Source: Prorocentrum cordatum
Lineage: Eukaryota; Sar; Dinophyceae; Prorocentrales; Prorocentraceae
NCBI GenBank assembly: GCA_963575745.1
Contig: CAUYUJ010014594.1
Location: 322,286 to 386,285, forward strand
Length of the DNA stretch: 64,000 nt
Reading direction: 5' to 3'
In this document: piece by piece, positions 44,191 through 56,391 of the stretch
Position numbering within the stretch: the first letter of the stretch is position 1
Layout of the letters: each line of letters starts with the position of its first letter
Made by a program: the position numbers and the translations under genes
The notes under the pieces: model-generated
Told to the model about the DNA's origin: nothing
The model's input: only the letters and a program-made list of their open reading frames with translations
The model's database searches: none

Positions 44191-46194
44191 ATCTTGGTAG
44201 CGTCGAACACCCGCAGAGAGAAGAGACTCTTTCGGGAAGGAATTATGGAACCGGCGGTAAACCGCCAACCAGGTTACCGCCGGGGCCCTCGTAGAGCTCT
44301 TTCTACACAGTGCTCCCCAATAAATATTGAGAAAGGCTCTGCAGCAAGTCCCAAAAAACTCGAAAAATCACTTTTTATATTTTATCGGTTCCGCCAAGTC
44401 TTTTGATAGTAATACTGCGCCTACGGACGTCAGAATTCACTGGCGAAAGCGAAAAAACCCACTAGAGGTGCGAAAAATACCGGTTCTTAAAACGAATTTT
44501 GAAATATCTCAGAAAGTTCGTCCAACCGACCGAAAGTTCGCACACTGGCGCCGACGGTGAACCGTCAACTGGGAGCCGGCGGTAAACCGTCAACCAGGTT
44601 ACCACCGGGAGCCTCGTAGAGCTCTTCTTCTGCGGAGCTGCCCGCTAGACATTCAGAGAGTTGTTTTTCAAGATGTCCTGAATTCAAGACAGAAAACGGA
44701 CAGCACTCGTCAAAATGACTCGAAGAATACGAATAGATTTGCGACCTAGCTTGAGCGGCAGACCGAGTTCAGAGCTGTAGATCGAACAGAGGAATGTGCC
44801 TCATAATTTACAATTGGTTTCTTAAGCATCAGCTCTGTAGCAATCCTATATCCCGAGATACGTACAGGAAAGTGCCAAAGCGAGTCAAGATGACTCGAAA
44901 CGGCCGTCGGTTCCAGCAAGTGTTTTGATAGAAATATTGCAGCTACGGACCTGAGAATTAAACTAGCAGTCGCGGCATAACCTACTGTACGTGAGAAAAA
45001 TACCCGTTCTCATAACGAATTTTCAAATTTTGCACAAAGATTGAAAACTCGACCTAAAGTTACCACATTGTCTCTTAATGCCCGATCGGCCAACTAGCTC
45101 CACCCTGCGCCCGAATTCTTCTGAGCTCAGCTTCGAAGAGCTCTACGAGGTACCTGGTCACCGCCGGGAACCTCGTAGAGCTCCTAGCACGCGTCAGGGT
45201 GCTCAGCATCAAGAAAAGGGCTTCTGGAAGCATTTCTCCAAAAAGAGAAAACATGTTTTTTTTCAGATCGAAATGAAGTTGGTTTCGCCAAGTGTTTTGA
45301 TAGTAAAAGTGCACCTAGAGAGCTGATATTAAGACGGAGAGGCCCTCATAGTCGTCCACAGCTGCGAAGAATCTGCTTTATCGAAATAAATGGTCAAATA
45401 TCTTTCAAATATTTGCAAGACAACCCAAAAGTTATCACATTGTCCGTTCTGGTCGGGTCGACCAACTGCGCGGTACACCGTCAACCAGGTTACCGCCGGG
45501 CAGCTCGTAGAGCTCTTTTGCTGCACAGCGCTTCTCGGAACACATGAAGGAAGCTTCTGAAGCAAGAGCAGAAAAACTCGGAAAAACACGATTTTTGGTT
45601 TTCATTCAAATTTCGCTCCCTCAAGTCTTTTGATAGTAATACTGCAGCCACGGACATGAAAATTTCACTGGCAGATGCGGCACAACCCACTACACGTGAT
45701 AAAAATACTGGTTCTCAAAACGAATTTCAAAACTGGCGCCGGCGGTGAACCGTCAACCTGGTCACCGCCGGGAACCTCGTAGAGCTCTAACACGCGTAAG
45801 AGTGCTAAGTATCAAAAGAGAGAGCTTCTGGAAGCATTTCTCGGGAAAAGAGAAAACATGATTTTTTATGTCGACATAGAGTTGGTTTCGCCAAGTGATT
45901 TGATAGAAAAAGTGCATCTAGAGAGCTCATATTAAGACGCTGAAGCCCTCATAATCGTCTATAGGTGCGAAAATCTGCTTTCTTAAAATAAATGGTCAAA
46001 TATCTTTCAAAAAATCGCAAGACCACCCAAAAGTTATCACATTGTCCGTTCTGGTCGGGTCGACCAACTAGCTCCACCCTGCGCCGGAATTCCTCTAGCT
46101 CATCGATGCCGAAGAGCTCTACGAGGCATTTTCGATGAAGTGAAAAAAACCGACCCCGGGTTACCACATCCTCTCTTTTCGTCGAACCCGCCAA
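44191..46194 (+). repeat. Beta and gamma fragments, partly nested
   Basis: Beta at 44246; a 27-bp gamma head at 44545 interrupted in its own loop (GTCAA) by a beta at 44572; satellite piece at about 44690-44930; T1-like end at 45099-45152; headless gamma at 45153; beta at 45467 with a degraded left arm; gamma at 45735 with T1 at 46067-46126. No gene. Confidence 0.65.
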
Positions 46195-46227
46195 CTGGGC
46201 GCCGGCGGTAAACCGTCAACCTTGGTT

Positions 46228-49200
46228 TTTTTTGCCTTTTGCGATCTGTCTAACGGCTGCCAAAAGCAGCCACAGTTCGTTTCTTCAGCCTAACCCTACG
46301 GGCGAAGTTACGGGTTACACTAAAGATGGCCTCGCAGAGGCTCGATAAAGCTTCGAATTCAGTGTTCATGGCAGAATATTGAGGGGGAAGGCCAAACGCC
46401 TTCGATTTGATCAGCACCCACTGTGGTCTATCCAGAAAGGCGAAGCTCCCATATATTGAATGAGATGCCGATGCTTTGATCAATCCCTCCAGCCACCAAC
46501 CTGCTCCTGCTTTATCCTTATCGACTCCACCGTCGAAAGCGCCCCGCAGGGCGTAGAGGTCATACTCCTGTAGCTCGTGAGTCCTATCATACTCTATATC
46601 TCTGATGCGTGCAATGTGAGTTAATTCATCAGCCCTCAGATTTCCCTCCCGATAGACATGCTTCCCTATGTCTCCTCCGACCGTGGCTCCGACAACGTTA
46701 AACTCCTCATGCAACTCGTGAAACTCATTTTGTATTTCGGCAATCTGTCTGGCATATGTTCGGTTGTGGATCTTCCACTCCCCGTTTAACCACTTAATCG
46801 TGGCCATGTTATCTCCCTGGATCTCCACTGGCAGCCCTCGTGCAATCCCCTGTTCGTACTCCCACCAGTCCGTCATCGTCGCGAAAACATGTGCGAGTCT
46901 CTTGGCCTGCTTTGTATTTTCCGCCCGTGTTGGTGCCTCCTCCTCCTCCCAAGTGTTAGGTCCCACCCGTTTTTCTTTCTCCTGCTTAAAATGTCGATCG
47001 AATGCAAGTCCCGTCCTCTGTTTGATATGTTCAATCCATGCTTTCCGCGTCTCCTCATCATGTGTCAAGTGTTTCCAATACTCATCTCCCCGAAAACTTT
47101 CAAATGTAGCGTGCCATGATGTCTGGCCTATTGCCTGGCAATCAATCCTCCGTCGTTTTTCTGACACCTCTGGGTTCTTCCAATTTTTACTCAGCACCCT
47201 GATCGCTTCATTGTACAAATCACGTCTCTCTGTCCAACGTTTCATACCATGGAACATCGCCAACCTCGCAGTCATGAAACTGTGGCACACACTTGATGAT
47301 TCTCGCCAAGCTCCACAACTCTGTTGACTGCCAACCGCATCTGTCGCGATGTCCGCCGTCTTCAAGAACGAGCAACAATCCTTATTCCACTCCCATTGTT
47401 TTTGCAAGTACAACTCTACCAGGCTGGGATGTTTTTCACGAAATTTCTCCCTGGCAAAGTTATAGGCTCTGACATTGAAGCTGAACCATGATTCATCAAT
47501 CCTTTTTCGTACACCAACTATTTTTATCAAGCAACGCCCCTCAAACTTATGAATATCCTGCAATGCCGATTTGTCGATACTCGATCCTTCAACGCTATAC
47601 AAGAAAGTGCTCTGTACTTTGCTCACATACTTCTCCCATTTCACCGTCCACGGGACCGACCGACATCGATACAAGCTCATGTCTTGAAAGAACGCATGCT
47701 GAGCTTTCTGGATCCGATACTGCACATCCAAGTGCGTCCTCATTCGAGTGTGCAGCCGCACACCCAGAAAAGTAATCTCCTGCACTCGCGGAACGAAGAG
47801 TGTCTCCACCAAGCCGGTGGACGCGCCAGCACCCGCATGCTCAGACAATTCGCGCACACTGCAAGCTGAGGCAACAGGCTGCACACTACAAGCTGAGGCA
47901 ACAGGCACTCTTATCCACGACGACGAAGACACACGAGAATGAAGAGAATCCGTTTTTGCAGGCAACTGCGAAAGAACAACAGGCACTCTCATTAACGACG
48001 ACGAAGGCACATGAGAGTGAACATCTGGCACTGACATTGGCAAATGTGCATAAGAAAACGTCGTTGGTGCTGTCTCAGTGCAGAGATCGGGCACCGTGAT
48101 GGCTGTCACGGAGTCTGCGCTTGAAGCCTTTTGGCCGGGTATATTTCTATTCAGCGTAGCTGTCTGATATGTCTGTTCAGCGTAGCTGTCGGATATGTTG
48201 CTCAGCGTAGCTGTCGGATATGTCGAATGAAGATGTGATTGCGGCTCTGCCAACTGTGAATGAAGAAGTGATTGTGACACTGGCATAGAAGGATGAGGAA
48301 GCGGTGTATGTCCTGTCAACGGGGTTACTCTCGCAGCTGAATCCAAAGATGTGATCTCTGATCTCTGTCTTTTCGGTCCTTGCTCAAAAGATTTGGTCGG
48401 GATTGGGATCTCCAACGCCTCTGCCTCAAAGTCAACTCCAAACGTCGCTAACTCAATCGAACTGGGCTTCCACTCGAAGCCCCATTCTCGTATCGATATC
48501 GTAAGTTCCTGCATCATCGTGGAAATCATCTTATTACCCTCCTGTCGATCACCTTGGGCAAAGATGAAAAAGTTATCCGCCCATATCGCATGACTGAGAC
48601 TCTGATGGACCTCCATCTCCTGGGAGCCTTCGATCGTGCGAGAACTGGCTCCAACTTTTGCCTCGATCGAATCTGCATACGCCCTCGGTCTCTCGATGTT
48701 GTATCCGAGGCCTCTCTCTTTCCACGAGTGTATCGTCGGGGCAATCATCGCAATCGTGACAAGCACAAATAAGATGGGGCTCTCAACTCCTCCCGTCCTA
48801 ACACAGGTGTCCCACGGCACTGTCTCGCACTGGGTACTCTGGAAATTTGCCGACGCCGTGTTTCTCAGCATCGGCTCCAAGATAGCATACTGAAAAGAAG
48901 AAGGAACCCCCAGCACTCTCATTGCTCTCACACATGTCGTAAGTCGAAGGTGATCGTACGCTTTCAGAATATCACAACTGCAGAGCCAAAAGCTCTGTCC
49001 CTTCCCCCAAATCGAGGCATGTTTACCGATATGTTTAATCATCGAAGTGACCTCCGTCGTTTTCCTCCCAGACATAAACCCATATACATTCATCTCGGGA
49101 TCCAAGTTTTTGGCCAGGAACCTCTCCAGGACCACAACCAGGGAAAGCGAATACCACTTAGTTAAGCATGAAGAGACTGCAATCGCTCTGGTATCCTCCA

Positions 49201-50525
49201 AACTCGTAATCTTCTCACTCTTGGGAATGAGCGTGAGTATTATCTTGCGCCAGTCCTCTGGCGTCGGCTCCCGTCCCTCATATATGGCCGAAAACGTCTT
49301 AAATATCTCCTGAAGGTTCCCGAAGCCTAGAGTCTTCAGCATGCTAACCGTGATCCCGTCCTCCCCCGTCTGCTTGCCCACCGACAGTCTGGATCTGGCA
49401 TTCATCATCGCACTAAAGTCGAAAGTCAACCTGACGGTGTCCGTGTGGGCCTGGTCCCTGAGCTCCTCCATCACCTCCTCCGTCTCCCTCCTGATGTGCT
49501 CATTCGTAAACTTCCCCTTGGTATGCTCATACAGTGCCGAACTCCATTTTGTTTGATCCTCCTCCATCCTCCCATTGATGTTTAACTTAGTGATCATCTC
49601 GGTCCTGGTTTTCTTCTTTGATCTGCTGGCATACTTAAGCATGGCACACTTTAGGACATTCTTTTCCTTTCGCAACTGTCGGTTTATTTCTTTCCTCTCC
49701 TCCTCGTCCTCCCATTGTTTCAACCTTTTGGCTCTTTCCAGGGCTTTGTGTTTCTCTGACTTCTGAGGAACCTCTCGAATCATCTGCTTCGTCGGGATCC
49801 CCTCCGCCGCGCCTAGCATCACCTCGGACAACTTACCTGGTGGCACGTAGTCTCCCTCCCCCCGCTCCGTCACTAACCTGTCGTAGTTCTGGGCTGAGAA
49901 CAATCTGCGGCCTGGCTCGGTCTCTGGCTCCCATTTGGGGTGTACGGGTCGTCTCATTTTTACTCTCGGGGCCGGGCGGATCGATACGGGCAACTCCAGC
50001 AACACCGCTGCATGGTCCGACGTCTCATTACCTGTGTCCCTGACGTCCTGCCACTGTACTCGAGCTTCCCCCCACCACGCCGGAGCAAGAATATAATCGA
50101 GCACCTGCGGTACCTTTTGTGCACGAGTAAAATGCGCTGGAAGCCTTTCCCGAAACGTGTTCGACACCACAAGGTCCAGCTCAACAATAAGGTCGACTAG
50201 GGCTTCACGCATCCTCCTTTTCCTCCTCGCCCTCTCCGTCTCGAAGCCTCCCACCGCCTGTCCCACCTGCAAGTCCGTACGTACACCTCCTCCAGTGACC
50301 TCCTTTCCTCCTTCACCCCGTACATGTGCAGGCAACTCAACATTCGCATCTGTCAAGATGGCCACCTCAAAGTCTTTCCCCCCTTCTTGCTCAAACTGCA
50401 TACGTGCTGCCTGAATCTTCGACCTCACCAAGTTGGCTAGGGCATTGAACTCTGCCACCGCATTCCTTCTCCCCTCATGTGGAAAGTAGGCCGAGACAAC
50501 GATGATTTTGCCGACTACGATGAGC
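46228..50525 (-). mobile_element. LINE E: young LINE in an alpha hairpin loop, 12-bp target duplication
   Basis: Flanked by perfect TCAACCTTGGTT duplications (46216-46227 and 50526-50537). Tail complement TTTTTTGCCTTTTGCG; a stem-loop GGCTGC-CAAAA-GCAGCC at 46255-46271 overlaps the last codons. The 5' end is truncated within the endonuclease. The perfect duplication and open frame point to a recent insertion. Confidence 0.92.
46250..50525 (-). CDS. LINE E polyprotein (5'-truncated): endonuclease, RT, permuted RNase H
   Basis: A single open frame from the 5' junction to TAG at 46250, about 1,420 codons. The partial APE endonuclease has VVSAYFP, LTDANVELP, LDYILAP and SDHAAV. RT: GEDGITVSMLK, YGFMSGRK, motif A SCDILKAYD, motif B VRTGGVESP, motif C HAIWADNFF (Asp 48575-48577), then a Ser/His/Pro-rich insertion (about 47800-48340) before motif E TFLGVRL. 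RNase H-like: QGDNMATIKW (Asp 46811-46813), YREGNLRADELT (46628-46630), FDGGVDKD (46532-46534), NTEFEALSS (Glu 46358-46360). The N-terminus is missing, so the copy is probably immobile, but the catalytic part shows no damage. Confidence 0.9.
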
Positions 50526-51700
50526 TCAACCTTGGTTACCGCCGGGGGACTCGTAGAGCTTCCTGACAGTATATAGTGTGGACAAAAACTCCAAAGAACG
50601 ACTAGTTTTTCAGCCCAAGCGATTTCAGACTCTCAAGATGACTCTAACCAAAAAACAAACAGTTTCGCAACCCAGTTCGAGTATCGAACCGAGTTCAGAC
50701 CTCTGAATGCGACAGGCGGGCGCGTCTGATGTCTGCGAATCCACTCATGTGATTCCCAGCCCTGCAGCTCCCCTACAGCCCGAGTTAAGTGCAGAAAACC
50801 TACAGTATCGCCTCGAATAATAGAATAGCTTCGCGGACCTAGTGCGAGCAGCAGACCGAGTTCCGAGCTCTGGAATCGACCAACAGACGCGCCTGATGTG
50901 TGCAAATCGATATCTGTGACCCGCAGCACTGTAGCCCTCCCCCAGCACGAGTTGAGTGCAGAAAATTGAGAGCACTTCTCAAGATGACTGATGATTCCCC
51001 ATCGATGTCTGTGACAATGAGCCCTGTAGCTGCCCTACAGCTCAGTACAGAAAACCGAGAGTGCCTGTCAAGACGACTCGAATAATACGAATAGGTTTGC
51101 GGACCTAGCTCGGCTAGCAGACCGAGTTCAGACCTCTGGATTCAACAGCCGAACGCGCCTGATAATTCTGAATGCGATAGGTGTGCTTACCAGCTCTGTA
51201 GCTGCACTACAGCTCGAGTTAAGTACAGAAAACCGAGAGCGTCTGTCAAGACGACTCGAATAATACGAATAGGTTTGCAGGCCTAGCTCGGCTAGCAGAC
51301 CGAGTTCAGAACTCTGGATTGAACAGGCGAACGCGCCTGATAATTCTGAATGCGATAGGTGTGCTTACCAGCTCTGTAGCTGCCCTACAGCTCGAGTTAA
51401 GTACAAAATACCGACAACGCGTATCAAGATGACTCGAAACGGCCGATCCCGCCAGTGTGCTTTTTGGCAGTAAAAGGTACCCGATCGAGCTGAGATCAAG
51501 ATGGCGAGCGGGAATAAGATCGAATAGCACGGAAAGAAATACTAGAGCACAAACGACTTGTTGAATTTCGCGAACAAAATTTTCAACCGACTAAAAGTTG
51601 TGAGAAGTTCAGTTTTTTTTTTTCGAGCCAACTGGCTCTCCAGCGCGCCGGAATTACTCTTAAGCTTCCAGCAACTAGCTTGGGGAAGCTCTACGAGTCA

Positions 51701-54700
51701 TTCCCAGCCCTGCAGCCCCCTACAGCCCGAGTTAAGTGCAGAAAACCGACAGTATCCACTCGAATAATAGAATAGTTTCGCGAACCTAGTTCGTGCAGCA
51801 GACCGAATTCCGATCTCTGGAATCGACGAACAGACGCGCTTGATGTGTGCAAATCGATTCCTGTGACCCGTAGTACTGTAGCCCTCCCCCAGCACGAGTT
51901 GAGTGGAGAAAATTGAGAGCACTTCTCAAGATGATTCGGACAATACGAATAGTTTCGCGAACCTAGCTCGGGCAGCAGGCCGAGTTGAGAGCTGTCAGTT
52001 CGATAGACGAACGCGACTGATGATGTCCCATCGATGTCTGCGACAATGAGCCCTCTAGCTGCCCTACAGCTCGAGTTTAGTACAGAAAACCGAGAGCGTA
52101 TGTCAAGATGACTCAAAAAATACGAATAGGTTTGCGGACCTAGCTCGGCTGGCAGAACGAGTTCAGACCTCTGGATTCAACAGGCGAACGCGCCTGATAA
52201 TTCTGAATGCGATAGGTGTGCTTACCAGCTCTGTAGCTGCCCTACAGCTCGAGTAAGTACAAAATACCGACAACGCGTATCAAGATGACTCGAAACGGCC
52301 GATCCTGCCAGTGTGCGTTTTGGCAGTAAGGTACCCGATCGAGCTGAGATCAAGATGGCGAGCGGGAATAAGGTCGAATATCACGGGAAAAAAAACTAGA
52401 GCTCAGACGAATTGTTGAACTGGGCCCGGTAAACCGTCAACCTTTCTTACCGCCGGGGGAATCGTAGAGCTTCCTGACAATATATAATGTGGAAAATAAT
52501 TTCAGAGAACGACTAGTATTTCAGCGCAAGCGATTATAGACCTCCCAAGATGACTCTAACAAAAGAAACGAACAGTTTTCCAATCGAGCTCGAGTATGAA
52601 ACCGAGTTCAGACCTCTGAATGCGACAGGCGGACGCGTCTGATGTCTGCGGATCGCTTCCTGTGATTACCAGCTCTGCAGCCCCCCATACAGCCTGAGTT
52701 AAGTGCAGAAAACCGAGAGTACCTCTCAGGATGACCCGAATAATACAACAGTTTCGCGGATCTCGTTCGAGCAGCAGACCGAGTTCCGAGCTCTCGGTTC
52801 GACCAACGGACGCCTGATCTCTCGAAATCGATTCCTGTCACCAGCAGCACTGTAGCCCTCCCCAGCACGATTTAAGTACAGAAAACCGAGAGCACTTCTC
52901 AAGATGACTCGATCAATACCAATACGTTCGCGAACCTAGCTCGGGGAGCAGGCCGAGTTCAGAGCTCTTCATTCAACAGACGAACGCGCATGATCATTCT
53001 GAATGCATTAGCTGTGCTGACCAGCTCTGTAAATGTCCTGAAGCTCGAGTTATCTTGAGAAAACCGACAACGCGTATCAAGATGACGAAACGGTCGTTTC
53101 CGCCTGCCTGCTTTTTGGCCTTCAAAGTTATCCGATCGAGCTGAGATCAAGATGGCGAGCGGCAATAAGATCGAATATTATGGAAAAAATACTAGCTCAA
53201 ACGAATTGTTGAATCTCGAGAATCAAATTTTCAGAAGACCAAAAGTCACCAAAAGGTCAGTCGAGATTTTTCTTGCAACTAGCTCTCCAGATCCCCGGAA
53301 TTACTCTTAAGCTTCCAGTAATAACTTGCTCAGGGAAGCTCTACGAGTTACTTCCAGCAATAACTGGGCGCCGGCGGTAAACCGTCAACCTTGGTTACCG
53401 CCGGGGAACTCGTAGAGCTTCCAAGCTCGACTTCAGTTGAGAAAACCGAGAGCACCTACCAACATTCTGACTCATAGTGAATATTCTTTGAGCTCTGAAT
53501 GCGACAAGCGGACGCGTCTGATCAGACCGAGTTCAGACCTCTCAATGCGACAGGCGGACGCGTCTGATGTCTGCGAATCGACTCATGTGATTACCAGCCC
53601 TGCAGCCCCCCGAGTTAAGTGCAGAAAACCGACAGCATCTCTCAGGATGGCTCGAATAATATAATAGTTTCGCAGACCTGTTTCGAGCGGCAGACCAAGT
53701 TCTGAGCTCGCGAATCGACCAACGAACGCGCCTGATGTGTGCAATTTCTATGACCCGCAGCACTGTAGCCCTCCCCCAGCACGAGTTGAGTGCAGAAAAT
53801 TGAGAGCACTTTTCACGATGATTCGGACAATACAAATAGTTTCGCGAACCTAGCTCGGGCAGGCCGAGTTCAGAGCTCTCGATACAACCGACAAACGCGC
53901 CCGATAATTCTCAATCGATTTCTGTGACTGTAGGCTCTGTAGCTGCCTACAGCTCGAGTTAAGTACAGAAAATTCCGAGAGCGTTTGTCAAGATGACTCG
54001 AATAATACGAACAGATTTGCGGACCTAGCTCGGCTAGCAGACCGAGCTCAGACCTCTGGGGTCAAGAGGCGAACGCACCTGATGATTCTGAGTGCGATAG
54101 GTGTGTTTACCAGCACTGTAGCGCCCTGCAGCTCGAATGAAGTACAAAATACCCACCACGCGTATCAGGTTGACTCGAATAATACAAATAGGTTTGCGGA
54201 CTTAGCTCGGCTAGCAGACCGAGTTCAGACCTATGGATCAACAGGCGAACCCGCCGCATGATTGTGAGTGCGATAGGTGTGCTTACCAGCACTGTAGCTG
54301 CCCTGCAGATCGAGTTAAGTAGGTAATATCGACAACGCGTATCAAGTTGACTCGAATAATACGAATAGGTTTGCGGACCTAGCTCGGCTAGCAGACCGAG
54401 TTCAGACCTATGGATTCAACAGGCGAACGCGCCTGATGATTCTGAGTGCGATAGCTGTGCTTACCAGCTCTGTAGCTGCACTACAGCTCGAGTTAAGTAC
54501 AAAATACCGACAACGCGAATCAAGATGACTCGAAACGGCCGATCCCGCCAGTGTGCTTTTTGACAGTAAAAGGTACCCGATCGAGCTGAGATCAAGATGA
54601 CGAGCGGGAATAAGATCGAATATCACGGGAAAAAAATACTAGGAGCTCTAACGAATGTTCAAATTTCGAGAACATAATTTTCAACCGACCAAAAGTTGTG

Positions 54701-54826
54701 AAAAGTTCAGTTCTTTTTTTTGGAGCCAACTAGCTCCCCAGCGCGCCGGAATTACTCTTACCTTCCAGCTATAACTAGCTAAGGGAAGCTCTACGAGTTA
54801 CTTGCTAAGGGAAGCTCTACGAGTCA
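51701..54826 (+). repeat. Headless alpha fragment and two alpha elements
   Basis: A satellite block without head (51701-52419), an alpha with reduced head CTGGGCCCGG at 52420, and an alpha with a complete head at 53364 whose loop is CAACCTTGG. Period 177-178 bp (for example 54172, 54349, 54527). No coding content. Confidence 0.75.
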
Positions 54827-56364
54827 CTGGGCGCCGGCGGTAAACCGTCAACCTTGGTTACCGCCGGGGAACTCGTAGAGCTTCCAAGCTCGACTTAAGT
54901 TGAGAAAACCGAGAGCACCTACCAACATTCTGACTAATAGTGAATATTTTTTGACCTCTGAATGCGACAAGCAGACGCGTCTGATCAGACCGAGTTCAGT
55001 CCTCTCAATGCGACAGACGGACGCGTCTGATGTCTGCGAATCGACTCATGTGATTACCAGCAGACCTGTTTCGAGCAGCAGACCAAGTTCTGAGCTCTCG
55101 AATCGACCAACGAACGCGCCTGATGCAAATCGATTTCTATGAACCCGCAGCACTGTAGCCCTCCCCCAGCACGAGTTGAGTGCAGAAAATTGAGAGCACT
55201 TTTCACGATGATTCGGACAATACGAATAGTTTCGCGAACCTAGCTCGGGCAGCAGGCCGAGCTCTCGATACAACAGACAAATGCGCCCGATAATTCTCAA
55301 TCGATTTCTGTGACTGTAGGCTCTGTAGCTGCCTACAGCTCGAGTTAAGTACAGAAAATACCGAGAGCGCTTCTCAAGATGACTCGAATAATACGAATAG
55401 ATTTGCGGACCTAGCTCGGCTAGCAGACCGAGTTCGGACCTCTGGAGTCAAGAGGCGAACGCACCTGATGATTCTGAGTGCGATAGGTGTGCTTACCAGC
55501 ACGGTAGCTGCCCTGCAGCTCGAATTAAGTATAAAATACCCACCACGCGTATCAAGTTGACTCGAATAATACGAATAGGTTTCCGAACCTAGCTCGGCTA
55601 GCAGACCGAGTTCAGACCTATGGATTGGACAGGCGAACGCGCCTGATGATTCTGAGTGCGATAGGCGTGCTTACCAGCACTGTAGCTGCCCTACAGCTCG
55701 AGTTAAGTAGAAAATACCGACAACGCGTATCAAGTTGACTCGAATAATACGAATAGGTTTGCGGACCTAGCTCGGCCAGCAGACCGAGTTCAGACCTAGG
55801 GATTCAACAGGCGAACGCGCCTGATTATTCTGAGTGCGATAGGTGTGCTTACCAGCACTGTAGCTGCCCTACAGCTCGAGTTAAGTAGGAAATACCGACA
55901 ACGCGTATCAAGTTGACTCGAATGATACGAATAGGTTTGCAGACCTAGCTCGGCTAGCAGACCGAGTTCAGACCTATGGATTCAACAGGCGAACGCGGCG
56001 GATTATTATGAGTGCGATAGCTGTGCTTACCAGCTCTCTAGCTGTCCTACAGCTCGAGTTAAGTACAAAATGCCGACAACGCGTATCAAGATGACTCGAA
56101 ACGGCCGATCCCGCCAGTGTGCTTTTTGGCAGTAAAAGATACCCGATCGAGCTGAGATCAAGATGGCGAGCGGGAATAAGATCGAATATCACGGGGAAAA
56201 ATACTAGAGCTCTAACGAATGTTCAAATTTTGAGAACATAATTTTCAACCGACCAAAAGTTGTGAAAAGTTCAGTTCTTTTTTTTCGAGCCAACTAGCTC
56301 TCCAGCGCGCCAGAATTACTCTTAGCTTCCAGCTATAACTAGCTAAGGGAAGCTCTACGAGTTA
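54827..56364 (+). mobile_element. Full-length alpha element
   Basis: CTGGGCGCC at 54827 to GAGTTA at 56364, 1,538 bp, close in length to the reverse copy at 4610. It contains a run of satellites (55020-56090), including several nearly identical units with ATTCTGAGTGCGATAGGTGT, which suggests recent local amplification. Confidence 0.8.
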
Positions 56365-56391
56365 CTCGTAAGCGTCAACTTGTAAGCGTCT

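Larger units (their letters stand above)
46195..51700 (+). repeat. Alpha element hosting LINE E
   Basis: Left arm at 46195-46227, right arm from 50538, subterminal repeat ACTCGTAGAGCTTCCTGACA, satellites, CGATCCCGCCAGTGTGC end and T2 end at 51700. LINE E interrupts the hairpin loop. Confidence 0.85.
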
